Notes under the pieces: generated by a model
Told to the model about the DNA's origin: nothing
Database searches by the model: none
What the model saw: only the letters and a program-made list of their open reading frames with translations
Position numbers and translations under genes: made by a program
NCBI RefSeq assembly: GCF_025698545.1
Contig: NC_068572.1
Span: 3,472,001 to 3,536,000 of the forward strand
Reading direction: 5' to 3'
From: Gossypium raimondii
Lineage: Eukaryota > Streptophyta > Magnoliopsida > Malvales > Malvaceae
Length of the DNA stretch: 64,000 nt
Shown: positions 50,676-63,365 of the stretch, piece by piece
Layout: every line of letters starts with the position of its first letter
Numbering within the stretch: the stretch's first letter is position 1

Positions 50676-50684
50676 AAAAATAAA

Positions 50685-51957
50685 TAAAAGACGATAGAAA
50701 AGTGAAAAAAAAAGTTTGCAAATAAAATCGTGCAGATTATCATTTTCAAGGGATCAATCGAAATTGAAAAGAGAATTGAGTGGTTGGAGTCATGTATATT
50801 TTCAATATTATCTATTAATTTTACTCCTAGAGTAGAATGATAAAATGAAAGGATTTTCTCTTAATTTTTCAATCATAAGTGTAAAAAGAAAGTATTTTTA
50901 GGTTTGCTTTCTTTTAATCTTCATATAACAAGTACATGTTGATTTTTGTGTATTTGTATGTTTAAAGTACTTTATATTATATAAATTAGTATTCTACAAT
51001 TTTGAGAGATTGTCTAATGAAACAAAGGTGAGTAGATTCATAACCTCTAACTCTCTTTATTGTCGAAAGTAAAGGTTTTGAAATCCAGATTTTGGCATTT
51101 ATACTTGGTCTCCAATAAATTGAATTATGCGAATATTCTTTTAAAAATAAAATGATTGTGTCCATTTTTTCAAATTAATAATTATGTGCTTCATTTAAAG
51201 TGACGTGAAAGTTAATATAAGAAAAATAAAATTAAAGAAGTTTACAACCCAACATGAATCTTAGATTCCTTCAAAAACTCATGCTTACAACAATTTTTGC
51301 TTTTTAATCATTACTCTAATGCTCTTTCTATAACATATGTTTAGACACGTTTAGAAAGAGGGATAATACACCCACTTTAATGTCGAAAATTTTCATTTCC
51401 TTCTTCAATGGGGGGATTAATGTACTTTACTTCATTCATTGGAACATTCAATATAAGACTCAAAGATTATTCTGACACTACTTGTTAAAGGCATTAAAAT
51501 GTAGAGTCACATTTAGACTAGCTCTCATTGGGGCATTCAATGTGGAATCAAACAATAAAAAATTAACAACCATTACTCTCTTCTTAAAAGATATGTTTAA
51601 TAGGATGTGAAGGAAGTAGTCTGACAGTGGATGAAATAACATTATCACTCACTGGCAACCGAACAAATTACAGTAGTGGATGACAATAACAAGATTACAA
51701 CCTTAATTTTTGAAGTGGAAAGGATGACAATAAAAGACTTAAATCATTGCTACCTTAGACAATAAACTTAAACAAATGATTTAATTACTACTTAAAAATA
51801 TTGCATTAGCCTTGAAAAATATAACCAATTTCATTAGGCTAAAGTGATGTAAGAAAATTTCCTAAAAAAAAAAACTTTTTTCAACAAAAGAGGAACTATT
51901 ATAAGTAAGTCATAACCAGATAATCCATTATCCTTTGATCAATACTTACACCCACCA
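50685..51957. other. Spacer downstream of BIG2-like gene
   Basis: AT-rich; no gene, RNA or bounded repeat could be supported. Confidence 0.4.
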
Positions 51958-51965
51958 ATTAAGAG

Positions 51966-52340
51966 TAGGGATATTTAAACGATTAACCGAACAGAACTAG
52001 TATTAACCAAATTAATCAAATTTTTCATCCTTTAACCATTAACCAAACCGAAATATTTCGATTAATTGATTGGTTAACGAAATTTATACATATATTTTCT
52101 GTTAAAACAAGTATAAAACATACAAAAAAAACTAATAATTTTTATTTGACCGAATTAGTAATAACCTAATACATATAATATATAATATTACTTATTAAGT
52201 TTAGTTAATTCGATTAATTACCCGATTTCGAACTGAATTAACCGTTAACCGAAATTTCAAAAAAACTTTAACCAACCTCTGATTGAATTAGATCGATTCG
52301 GTCGGTTAATTCAGTTTTAACCAAAGTTTAAACAACCCTG
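51966..52340. mobile_element. Non-autonomous hAT-type element, TTAACC-rich
   Basis: 375 bp with perfect 8-bp duplication ATTAAGAG (51958-51965 and 52341-52348). Left end TAGGGATATTTAAACG, right end in reverse CAGGGTTGTTTAAAC. The body is packed with TTAACCGAA/AATTAACCG words. No transposase. Distinct family from the GGCCC elements. Confidence 0.85.
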
Positions 52341-52348
52341 ATTAAGAG

Positions 52349-52716
52349 AACTCATCAATTTTTATATCATAACAATTTATTTATTTTCCCTGAATATTTA
52401 AAGAATACATAATGAGTTAGTCCCCCCCAGTTAGCTAATAGAAGTTTGTTTCTTTAAAAAAAAGAAAAAGGGGAAAATACTGACTCACTCAACTGAATTG
52501 CCTACAAAATTTTTATCCCTCCCCACTTTTTTAACTAACACTAACATACACTAAGCTGAATGAAGAACCTAGTAAACATGATCATAATAATATCATAAGC
52601 CAACCCACTCTTAAAGAATCTCCCACCTTAGCCTCTATACAATGCCAACATTTTGTTGTTTTTCCTATAGCTACATCCACACACTCGGTTTCGAAAACCC
52701 AACACTTCGTCTCAAA
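52349..52716 (-). other. 3' flank of kinesin gene
   Basis: Probable 3' UTR of the minus-strand kinesin gene; nothing else seen. Confidence 0.45.
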
Positions 52717-55700
52717 TCATACTTCTATCCTTAGTCGTCTCATTTCAGCTCGAAATATGGGACTTAAATTCAGAGTTCGTCGAGCAAGACTTCTTATGTC
52801 TTCTCGAGAACAATCCCGCGATATCCGAACTAGCTCCCAAAGGGCACCTCCACTTATCATGTCCTTTGCGTTTACTTCTGAAATTTCGAAATAAACGTTC
52901 CTTCATGTAATTTATCTTTTAAGGTTTAAGAAGGTTTAGAGTTTAAGGTTTGCGCTTTTATTAATAGAGAAGAAATCTGACTTACCATGTTGGGCTAAAT
53001 GACATAGTGCAAGCTCAATGTGTCTCCTAATAGGTGAGGAATCATTGTTAGCGTTCTGCACAATCCATGGAAGCGCACCATCATCAATAAGAACCGATCT
53101 CCCACTTTTTATGCCTGGAGTCATTATAAGATCATGCAAAAGAAAGACAATAGAACTTGAGTTGAGGCCATTTCATTGAAGATGAGGCCAAGCTAAATGA
53201 GTGAATAAAGATTTGAAAAGAATACATAGCTTAAATCGGGTTGATCTTCGGTCCACTCTAAAAGATAATTAAAAACTTCACCGGTAAACAATCAGATAAT
53301 GTCAAGTTAGAGATCAAAGACTTACCATTAGTTGACGCACGGGATTCACATTTGGCAAAGTTGGCAATTCCACGTGCAACTTGGGAAAGAACATCAGGTT
53401 GTCCACATCTCGCCATTCCCAGCAAGGCCCTAATTCCACCTTCGGACCTCAGCTTTGTTTGCAACTTATCTGGAAGAAGCATGAGCATGTTAGAGAAGCA
53501 GAAAGAGCAGACCCAGATATACTGCTCGGAAAGAATCTATGTTATTCGGACTTGAGTGTGCATATACGTTATATTTTTCCGAGTTTCTCTTTGGAAAGTA
53601 TGATGAGGGGATATATCCCAATAACGGAATCAGGATATGCATTAGAAAAGGGTGTCATACTTTAAAAAAAGAAGAAAAAGAAAAAAAATCGAAAGCAACA
53701 TAAAAATGAAAAACCCTGATTTAATCAAGAAATTCTTCATGCAGTAGCTTTAAGCACATAATTTACATAGTGCTTGAGATCGATCATGTAATATAATGGT
53801 GCCAAAACCCAAAAGTATCTCCTTATAGATGCATTCGTTTTACACATTAGTTGACACTCATCTGATTTTTCTCATTTCAAGGATTCATTCCTTTAATCAC
53901 CAAAGGAAAGGTTATAAAATCCCGAAGATTTAAGGACACAAAACTTATTAGTTAAAGAGGTGATACAAAAGGAAATGCAGTATACCATTCCCACACAGGT
54001 TAGCTATAGCTCCAGCAACCATGCGTAGAGTCTGAGGGTCCTCGGCACGAGATGCAGTCACAGACAATAAATTGATTCCCCCTTGAATCATTATGAGTTC
54101 TTGATTGGTTTCTGCATTGCATAAAAGGAAACAATATTAAACTCATGTAATCGGAACTCGGAACTATTCAGTAGCCAAACTCTTGAGCAATAACAGTAAC
54201 ATCGATTAAAAACAAAGAAAGGTTTACACAGAATGAGATGATATTGAAGAACAATTACCATTCATAGCAAGATTGGCAATTGCACCAGCTACGACTCTGC
54301 GAATATTTTCATCCTCATAGCTTCTGAGAAGCACCAGCAAGGAAGTAAGACCACCAGCTTCAACAATCCTTTCCTGATTCGCTTCTGTTCAGTACATGGG
54401 ACATGCGCTTTGTTACTCGGAAAACCAAGTTAAACAGTCTTATAGACATAACACAATTTTATTTAAGCATTTACAAGAGATAAAGCTTATCATGTGAGAA
54501 ATAGAGGTTTACTTGTGGATAATCATCCAAGGCACATCAAGTAATAGCATAAGAAATCAAAGCTTTTACTCACCTTCAGCAGCTAGGTTGGCGACCACTT
54601 TCACAGCATGAATGCTTACATTGGCATCCTCTGACTCGAGCAAAGCTAAGATCTTTTGCAATCCAACTGGTAAATTGATAGGACAGTAAGTAATGCATGC
54701 ACAGAAATTTGTTTAACTGATATTATGACAATACACCTTTTTTATCACCTTGTTCAAATAGTGCAGCAACTGGTGTCTTATGTCCATTTAAAGAGTCCCT
54801 AACTTGAGACATGGGAGAATCTAAACCGCCATAAGCATTTGCAGATCCATTTCTTCCAAGACACCTTCTCATCTACGTAGTAAAATAAAAAGGAAACCAG
54901 CATAAATGTGTACTTGCTTTTTATTAATTCACATGCATGTGTTTGATTTAAGCATGCCGTTACATGAAGAGAATTCAACTTGTTAGAACAATGGCCTTAA
55001 AAGCATGATAACATCCAAGATCCAAATACCTGGTCGGCTTCAAAAGTCAGTTGTAACATTTGACTTCTTAGTATAATCATTTCTTCTTCAAGCTTCTTTT
55101 TTTGACGAACCTCATCTGCCAGAGCTTTTTGGAGCTTCAAGATTTCAGAACCACCACCTTCCTAGTTCACCAAAAAATCCTCATATATCATTATCCAGAA
55201 TCCAACAGAAGTTTAGAGAACTTGATACAAAAGTATTCATGATTCACTAAACAAGCATACCCCTGAATCTGGGCACTGCCCTAGCTGACTCTTAAGTTTG
55301 TTGACCTCCTCTTGAGCTTCCTTTCTCATGTGAATTTCTTTCTCTAGTAGCTTTTTGACCTCAGCAACATCCTCAACAATAGAAGAACCAGGCCCCTGAA
55401 AATTATGATGAAGAAATATATTATCATAATACATGCACAAGATGGCCAAAAATCCGATGTACAAATAGGGATGCCAATCTCCCCCAAACTCAACCTACCC
55501 TGACAGAGACAGGTTTGGGGATTTAAATTTGAGGACAGAAAAGAAACGAATTTCCCATCAGGGATAAGGATGGGGAATACAGTCCCCACCCTGATACGAA
55601 TATATTTAATAAAGATGTATTGGTAAAGTTGGAAAATAATGCACTATTCCCCGATTACATCATTGAAAATAAATTGCATGCCTGTCATCAAAAAAGGGGC

Positions 55701-58700
55701 CCGACTGGCGAGCAATGGATTCACATGATAATATTACATGACACACTAGATACAGTTGTTGATGCCAGTACCTCTCCGTTACATTTATCCTGCATGAAGC
55801 CATCACACCCATGCTTTTGTTGATTTTCTATCATCTTTTCCTCCAGCTTCTTAACGGACTCCATATATTCCATCTGGCACTTTAGTCGCTCCTTCTGTTA
55901 AAGGAAGGCACTAGGAGTTCATTACCAACATATCACACTCTCAAGCACGGAATTTGTTTAAAAGATAACCGAAAATAGAAAACCATGAGGCATTGGCAAG
56001 AATCACCCATTGGGGAGAATGATGAATAACTGGACTAACCTCTAAAGCACCTGCAAAATTTCTCTCAACCTCCGAAACACGGTTTAGTGCTTCTAAGTTT
56101 ATTCTTTCAACTTCATCATCAAATACTTTCTGTTGCCGTTCATTTTCTGCAATGAGCTTGTCCAGCTGTATTTCAAGCTTTCTGGACAAACTTTTATAAT
56201 CGAACTCTTCTTTTATTCTCAACATATTTTCCACCTTCATAGCCTGAAAGAAATGTAGTAATGCGGTGTCAAGTAAAAACATCCTACTTCTACACAATTA
56301 GAGACAACAGTACATACAAAATATGAAGAAATGAACAGATGAAAGGAATCTGAATGTCATGAAATGAAATGAAATTGAACTACTTGAAAAAAAGAGATCA
56401 AATTTAAAGACAGTGGATATTAACCAAAGTGCAATTACTTAATAACAGGTAAGTTGCATAATAACAGATGATATATATAAGTATATATATATATGAACCC
56501 ATGAAAGATGACAGTCTGAGCACTTTTTTCTATAAAAACTCACCCTTTGGCCAAACAGTATTGTACTTGTAGTCTCTCCTCGATGTCGTGGGGAGGGACC
56601 AATGGTAACTATTAATGAGGTTCTTGCAGTGCCTACAAATCATAAATCTACCTCATGATAACTCAGAAAACCAATCAACTTGCTAGAAATAAAATTCCAA
56701 AAGAAATACAAGAAAGTACATAAAATTTTAGATCATAAACATGTTCTCCTAAAAGCACATGGTTCAGGTACAATGAAGCCAAAGCACACGTTGACTTACA
56801 TGAGTATAAAAGATAACTCACCTCCAAATGAATCTCTAAGCAGCCTCGTAAGTTTTGAATCACGAACTGGCACGTGAGCACTATTCTCTGCTAAAGCATT
56901 AATGCATTTTCCCAAAGCACTCAGAGAAAGGTTAATAGACTTGGCTTCCTCCAACATGTGTCCCTCACTTCCTGCCAAAAGTATAGTGAATCAAACTCAC
57001 TTTAAACCCAAGAACTTGAACTTATAAGAGTACCTCCAGCACTTGGGGAAGCCTACAAATATATATAGGTGGGAACAGGAAGAAAAATTCTATCTGGCAA
57101 AAACATAAATTAACTACAGGCCAAATACAATGCTCAAGCAGGTGGGGGAAAAACTCTAAAATACAATATGCAATTGACTTGCCACTGGAGGGAAATAAAA
57201 GGACCATGATCTGCACCTGACTTGTGAACGCGCTCTGAGCCTGCCAAATCTACCAAAACCAGCTTGCTTTTTCGCACAAGAGGCTTTGGAGGTTTGGCAA
57301 AGTGAGAAGACTTGTCTGTTTCACTTGGAATAACATCTTCTGCTCCCAAAACCGATCTCTTAACATGTACCTGCACTAACATGGTTGAACACACAATATT
57401 TCACCAAAGGATAAAACAACAGCATAACTAAAGGCAGGACAACAAAAGCTTGAAGCATAGAGACTGGGAAGGGGAAGAACGAAAGAGAAGATTAATCACC
57501 ATCAAAATAGCATGACTGCGCGATGATTCAGTGTTTAGCTTTGTATTTGCAGCAATTCGGTGAGCCTCTCCTGTCCTCAACAACTCCATAAAGTCCCGCT
57601 CGTCCCTGACTTCTACATGAGTTGCCCCTGGTAATGAAACATCTCCAGTTTTGGGATCTTCCACAATGGAAATATTATCATTTGCTGGATCAAGGAGATC
57701 CTGAATACTCTCCATATAAAGCTTCAAGGGCACATTGAAAGTAAACTAGTAAAATTCTTAATGAGAACATACAAGCCCACAGGAATTGAAACAGAAAGTT
57801 TAATAAAATATCAGAGAAAAGTTATAACTCTAATAAGCAATTAATACAAAATAACATGATCATATAGACATTATGGCATCAAAGAATTTTTTTCAATTAA
57901 TTGAACAATTGAGATTAATAGAATTAAAATCATGCGATTGGCAACCTGCAAATATGAAACAGAAACAGAATCTGTTTCTAGAGAAACATTTGCTAAAATC
58001 TCCTCCATTGAGCGGACCATTATTCCACGAGCAGATGTATCTTCCTCACCCAACCGTCCAAGAGTAAAAGTTTTCCCGGTTCCAGTCTGGCCATAAGCCA
58101 TTACAGTTCCATTATAACCATCCAAAACACTCTGCAAAAGCCAAACCAACATCAATACACAGTCTCATTCATTAAGCCATATCCATATAAGTGTTTACAG
58201 CTTGCTGGGGCTAACTAGAAAGATCTCCGAACAACAAAATGAGCATTTGACTGCATGATTTAATGGCATAATTATAATAGAACATTTTAAAAAGTAAAAA
58301 CAAAACAAAACAGACCTCTACAACAGGCTTTGCAACAACTTCATAGACACGCTTCTGAGAAGCGAATTCCGTAAGCACCTCATCAAACTCGTATGTTTCT
58401 GAATCCCAATTGTTCTTCCTAAGTTTAAGTCTCTTGAGCTACAGTAGCGCAAGAATATATAATTACAAAAATAATTAACGACAAAAACTATAGAATAAAA
58501 CATTATTGAAGCAAATAAAATAAATTATATCCACATAATGAATCACGGTTACTAAAATGAGATTTTAGAGTTTTTTTCACTTACCTCAGGCTGTAGTTCA
58601 ACACAATCTGCAAAATCTGCATCCGCCACAGATTCTTCCGCGTTACGCGGCCTTAATCTAACAGCTACTCGAACTCTTCCAGGCACTGTAGATAAAAAAT

Positions 58701-58985
58701 CAAGCACAAAAACATAATAATTAGTAAGTAACATCAAAAATACGTTCGCGATCACATTCACGAAAACAATCAAAGAAAGCAAAATGAAAAGAAAAAAAAA
58801 CCTCCGTCACTTCCTCCAGCGGAGTTGGAGCGGCGAAGAGGTGCAGATCCTGGTGAGTGATTCGACGAAGGAGGAATTCTTGATTTGAATGAAAATGATT
58901 TGACATTCGATGAATTTGAAGCGGCGAGTGGCCTCATTGCTCCCTTGTGCGAACCCGTACCATTCCTGTAAACATTAGACGCCAT
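52717..58985 (-). CDS. Armadillo-repeat kinesin (ARK / KIN-U family)
   Basis: Nineteen exons from the ATG at 58985 to the stop at 52717 (58802-58985, 58585-58685, 58316-58438, 57946-58131, 57500-57721, 57217-57370, 56822-56971, 56544-56632, 56040-56243, 55772-55894, 55261-55395, 55030-55161, 54749-54872, 54574-54666, 54259-54384, 53986-54111, 53326-53469, 52986-53114, 52717-52877); 901 aa. Plant ARKs are plus-end microtubule motors that limit microtubule growth and shape root hairs and epidermal cells. A Ser-rich N-terminus precedes the motor (about 62-395) with P-loop GQTGTGKT (150-157), switch I NTESSRSH and switch II DLAGSE. A neck and coiled coil (about 400-600) follow, then armadillo repeats from about 642 ([34 protein letters not shown]) to RRLRIEV. 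The N-terminus favours ARK2/ARK3 rather than ARK1. No defects seen. Confidence 0.95.
53526..53665 (+). repeat. Dispersed 'TACTCGG'-type repeat in a kinesin intron
   Basis: Begins ATCTATGTTATTCGGACTTG and continues GGGGATATATCCC, similar to 16236-16345 but more diverged. Lies in the intron between exons 53326-53469 and 53986-54111. Confidence 0.45.
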
Positions 58986-59337
58986 CACTTTCTTTCCTAT
59001 TATAATTATTATTATAATTTTGAACTTGTTGCGTTTTTGTTTGTTTGCTTGTTTGGTGTTGGGGAAAATTTTAAGCGGAGAGAGAGAACATTTTAAGTGA
59101 AATTTCAAAGCAGAAAAGAAAAGAAAAAAGAGTGATGATGGAGGAAGAGAAAGGGACCCACTGTGTTGGGAAATAGTTGGGTAAAAGACAGAGATGGTCT
59201 CAGTTTTCATGGGACCCGCCTCTCATCTTTTTAATTTTTATATTTAAAACTAAAATTTACCAAAACTTTCTCCTTTTATTTTTTATTTATTCTCATGGTT
59301 GCTTTTATTTTTATTTATTCTCATTGTTGTTGAAATT
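58986..59337 (-). other. 5' UTR and upstream region of kinesin gene
   Basis: Short AT-rich leader, GAGAGAGA-like stretch on the minus strand at about 59080, and purine-rich sequence at about 59110-59155. No other gene. Confidence 0.45.
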
Positions 59338-59340
59338 TAA

Positions 59341-59478
59341 GGTGGGTTTGGATGGGCGATTGGATGCGGTGCGGTGCGTTTAACTTACTTTTTGTCTCAC
59401 GTTATAGTATCTAATCTCACCGCCACCGCTATTTTTATACTAACCGCAGGTAAACGCACCGCCCATCCAAACTCACCC
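59341..59478. mobile_element. Harbinger/Tourist-like MITE (copy 2)
   Basis: 138 bp, closely matching 5199-5349: GGTGGGTTTGGATGGGCGAT at the left, CCGCAGGTAAACGCACCGCC and CATCCAAACTCACCC at the right. TAA precedes it (59338-59340); TTA follows. Its right end lies one base before the hAT-type copy at 59480. Confidence 0.85.
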
Positions 59479-59479
59479 T

Positions 59480-60152
59480 TAGAGGTGTGTATGGGCCGAG
59501 CCGGACTCAACTAAAAATTTAGGTCCTTTTGTTAGGCTTGGGTCTGACCCGGCTTAAAAATAGGTTTAAATTTTTGCTCAAGCCTGACCCGAATAAAAAT
59601 ATTAAAATCCAGGCCCGACCCGGCCCGCCTATATTAATTTTTATATTATTTTAAATATATATAATATATCAAAAATATTAAAAGCATCAAAATAAATATT
59701 TTCCAACAAACTGAAAATAAATTTTAAAAAATATGTATACTTAAATAACACTAAGATAGATGCAACTTAACAAGGAAATGCCTCTAAAGTAATAATAAAA
59801 TTAACAAGTGTCTTTAAAATAACAACAAAATTAACAAATGTCTTTAAAATAATAACAAAATTAACAATAAAATATGTTTTATATAATATCCAAACAATAA
59901 CAACAAAATAGTAGTAACATAATAGTAAAATGATATCAAAATATGGAGAAAACAATAAGAAAATAATATTTAAAAAAACATATTTTTTTGTCCTTTAGTG
60001 AATTCGGGCCGAGCCCAAGCTAGAAATGACTTACCCAATGCCCGACTCATTTTTTAAACGGGCCTTATTTTTTATCCAAGCTCATTTTTCGGGTCTATAT
60101 TTTTTTCCCAAATCCTCCCACATTTCGAAAAGGCCTTCGGCCCGAGCCAGGT
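59480..60152. mobile_element. GGCCC hAT-type element (copy 3)
   Basis: Left end TAGAGGTGTGTATGGGCCGA is clear; the right side has GGGCCGAGCCCAAGC and GGCCCGAGCCAGG words, but the terminal repeat has decayed (ending near GTCTATTGGA). Interior repeats of AACAAAATTAACAA words. Shares TATACTTAAATAACACTAA with the copy at 40020-40522. Confidence 0.7.
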
Positions 60153-60175
60153 CTATTGGAATTTAATTTAGAAAT

Positions 60176-60877
60176 GGCAAAACTATTGTATAGATCCCTA
60201 TTCTATAATGTGAAGTGCATTTTAGTCCTTATAGCAAAATGAGCAAATTAATTAATTTTCTGTAACTATCGAAGAAAATAATTAAATTTGGGGTTTATAT
60301 AATTTTTGGTCTCTAAACTTGTTAGATCCATGTTAGCATTTGAATTTGACAATTAAATCCATTTGAGTCTCTGAACTTAGATTCCGTCAAGATTTGATAA
60401 TGTGATGCTATGAGATTATGTCATGTTATCAAGCTTTTATATTTTTTAAATTTAGAGATCAAAGTGAGCTTAGCTTTCAGGTTCAAATGCCAAAAGACTA
60501 AAAAGAGCACCATAATAAAATGGACTTGATTTATCAAATTCAAAGATTAAAAATTATATTGCACTCAATTAAATGATATGACATTTATTTAAAATATAAA
60601 ATATCATGTTTACTACCTTACTGTAGTTTAAGTTAGACCAGAGTATTTTGTTGTGAATAAAATATGAAATCAAGTCAAATGAAATGCAATAGTTTAGATA
60701 AAAGTTGTAATACGTTAAATGAACATGTCATGTCACTTAAAATATCATATTATAAAACCCATAATGGTCGTTTTTCTTTTCAGAATAAAAACGACCATTA
60801 TGCTCACCTTATTTTAAAATTATAGGATCAAAATGCACTCTACACTAAAATACAGGGATCTATATAAAAATTTTACC
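60176..60877. mobile_element. Mutator-like foldback element
   Basis: 702 bp, 9-bp flanks TTTAGAAAT (60167-60175) and TTTAGAAAC (60878-60886). Ends GGCAAAACTATTGTATAGAT and (reverse of right) GGTAAAATTTTTATATAGAT; both continue CCCT and GTGCATTTT. Non-coding. Inserted against the decayed right edge of the hAT-type copy. Confidence 0.85.
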
Positions 60878-60886
60878 TTTAGAAAC

Positions 60887-61469
60887 CGAAACATTATTTT
60901 ATAGCCAACTAGATTGAGCCCCTGGTCGTGCTTACCTGTCTTTGAATTGAGCAATCCCAAAAATTCATGATCGGAATTAATTTGACAGCCAAAACTTATC
61001 GTAAAAAATATAAAAATATTTAGAAAATTTTTGTAATTAATTTTATATTCTTATTATTAAAAGATATTAAATTAGCCAGCCAAACAATATCTAGAAATCA
61101 TATTATTGTTGCCTCGATTGCTAAAAAGATGGAAACATAAAACTGGGGAATTTATAATTTTAAGTCACTTAATTTAACTAATTTTTATATAAATCATGTA
61201 TTTAATTTTATTAAATTATATCAATAAATTTGATCGTTTATGTTAATTTTGAAATTAATAAACATGCATGCAGCATACTTACAAAGCTCAATATAAAATA
61301 TTAATATTAATTTTGTTTAAAAATACGTGAAATACAACTTTTAGATTGGTATTATTTGATGAAATTAGCACAAATTACTAAAATTTAGGAAATATGGTCC
61401 GAGATTTATTACTTTAAAAAGTAAATTAGTAAATTATTAAAAATAAAAAATTATTTAAAAAATTAAAAG
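60887..61469. other. AT-rich spacer
   Basis: No gene or bounded repeat is supported. Confidence 0.4.
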
Positions 61470-62004
61470 CTACACCTAAAGTTATTAAATTATTAATAAA
61501 TTTATTTTTGATCACTTAATTTAAAAAAGTTATAAAACGGTAATTAAATTATTTGAAAGTTTTCATTTAAGTCGTTGAATTACTGAAAGTTTTTATTTGA
61601 GTCACTGGGTTGTAAAGTTTTTTTTTTTTCAATCTGAATAGTAAGCTCCAAGCGGTGATTTAACGATTGATATATACGGTGGTTCTGTACCCATTAATGA
61701 GTAAAAGAACATAACTTAGATCCAAATTGTTAGTTGTCGGGGATTAAAGAAAAAAGTTATTTAGATTTTGGTTCATGGAATTCGTGACATTTTAATTTAT
61801 TTTATGAAAAAAATTAATTGTAAAAGAGAGCTTTCAATTAGTGTAGATATTGCAATCAGTAAAGTCCATACAATAACGATTTCAACGACCTGATGATTTA
61901 AATGAAAATTTTCAAATAAATTTGTGACCATTTTATAATTTTTAAAGTTAATTAACCAAAATATAAATTTATTAATAGTTTAATGACCTAGGTGTAATTA
62001 GTGT
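61470..62004. repeat. Foldback element
   Basis: The left arm holds TACACCTAAAGTTATTAAAT and the right arm in reverse TACACCTAGGTCATTAAACT; both continue TATTAATAAATTTAT and GAAA.TTTTCATTTAA. About 535 bp, boundaries approximate. Confidence 0.55.
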
Positions 62005-62489
62005 TATTTTTTAAAATAAAAGTTAATGTTATATTCCAAAAATAAGAAAATAGAAGGTAATGTTACCACTTACCACCGACTTTGATTGTAGTACGTATAA
62101 AGGATGAGGAAAGGTACCAATACTTTTTCCTTTTATCTCTTTTTAAGAAAGAAATGACTTTAGTGGGAAGACCTTTTGTTATTCATTTTTTAAAATTTAA
62201 ATATGTTAGAAGTAATTGTAGCTTTTCATATTTTAATATTTAATCTTTATACTTAATTTTGACAAATTGAATCTCAGTTTTGTTATTTAAAATTTTTTAG
62301 CTAATTTTGTAAAAAAAATTTAAATATAGAACAAATTTTTTAGGCTAAATTAGGTAATTATGCCATTTTTTTTTAAATTAGGGAAATAGAGATTTTAGAG
62401 AATGTGTGAAAGCACGCGCTTTCCTGCCAACTATGCAGAAAGTGTGCCCAGCTGGACGCACTTTTATACACTCTCTCTTAGGGTTAAGA
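62005..62489. other. Spacer
   Basis: No gene. The segment at 62400-62475 holds GAAAGC/GCTTTC words and may belong to the adjoining inverted repeat or a related element. Confidence 0.4.
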
Positions 62490-63365
62490 TTTTTTACCTC
62501 AGAAACTCATCCTATGGAAGTCAGATTTTGGGGTGACGATGCTTAATATGGTCACGAGTCGAAGTCTAAATAGAGGTCTCAATCAACAGTTGTGATGCGG
62601 TCTCTAGTTCGAGTATAATTGGGGGCCAGTTGACCATCATTGTGCAGTCATGAGTTTAAGCTTTTTGGATACCCACAAATGATGCCTTATATATACCATA
62701 CATAATATTGAAGTCATAATCATAGGAAAAAACGGAAGGCTTTCCGGTGTAAGCAACATAATTTTTTTCTCTATTTCTAGGCAATCAATATCTTTAACAT
62801 TTTATTCTTATTCGAAAACTAACATCGAGGTGGACACAAAAGGGCTCTCAGGCGAAGAGCAGATGTTTCAACAGAAGTAGAGGTCAAACTCAAGTCGGCG
62901 TTACAGTGATTGTAGTTATTAATAGGTTGTTTAATAATGGAAATCGTTGTCGCCCTGAAAGGAACATCACCTATACTCCACCGAAAGAGTTGCTACCCGC
63001 CTGAGAATCCTCCTACGTCCACGGTGGTGCCGACCTTCGGATAAGAAGGAAGTTTAAAGATGTCAACTACGTGGAAATTAAGAAAAAATTACACCGATTA
63101 TAACAGAAAGCCCCACAATTTTCCATATGGTTATGCCCTCAAACTTCTATATGGTATTTATAAGGCAACATTTTTTAGAATCTGAAAAGTTTGAGCTCGC
63201 GGCTACGTAATGACCATCAACTGGCTCCCCCGTTATACTCCGATCCATGATCGCATAACGGTCGTCGATTGAGACCTCTACGTAGACTTCCACCCCTGAC
63301 CATACAAAGCTAAATAACCCCAGGACCCGACTTCCACAAGATAAGTTTCAAAGGTAATGGTACCA
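62490..63365. repeat. Large inverted repeat (about 0.9 kb)
   Basis: Left arm from about 62490 and right arm to about 63365 match in reverse over roughly 380 bp each: CATCCTATGGAAGTC with TATCTTGTGGAAGTC, TAGAGGTCTCAATCAACAG with TAGAGGTCTCAATCGACG, GGGGGCCAGTTGA with GGGGGAGCCAGTTGA, TCTCAGGCGAAGAGCA with TCTCAGGCGGGTAGCA. Only about 100 bases separate the arms. It looks like two opposed copies of one repeat segment, probably retroelement-derived, or one palindromic element. No coding is supported. Confidence 0.7.
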
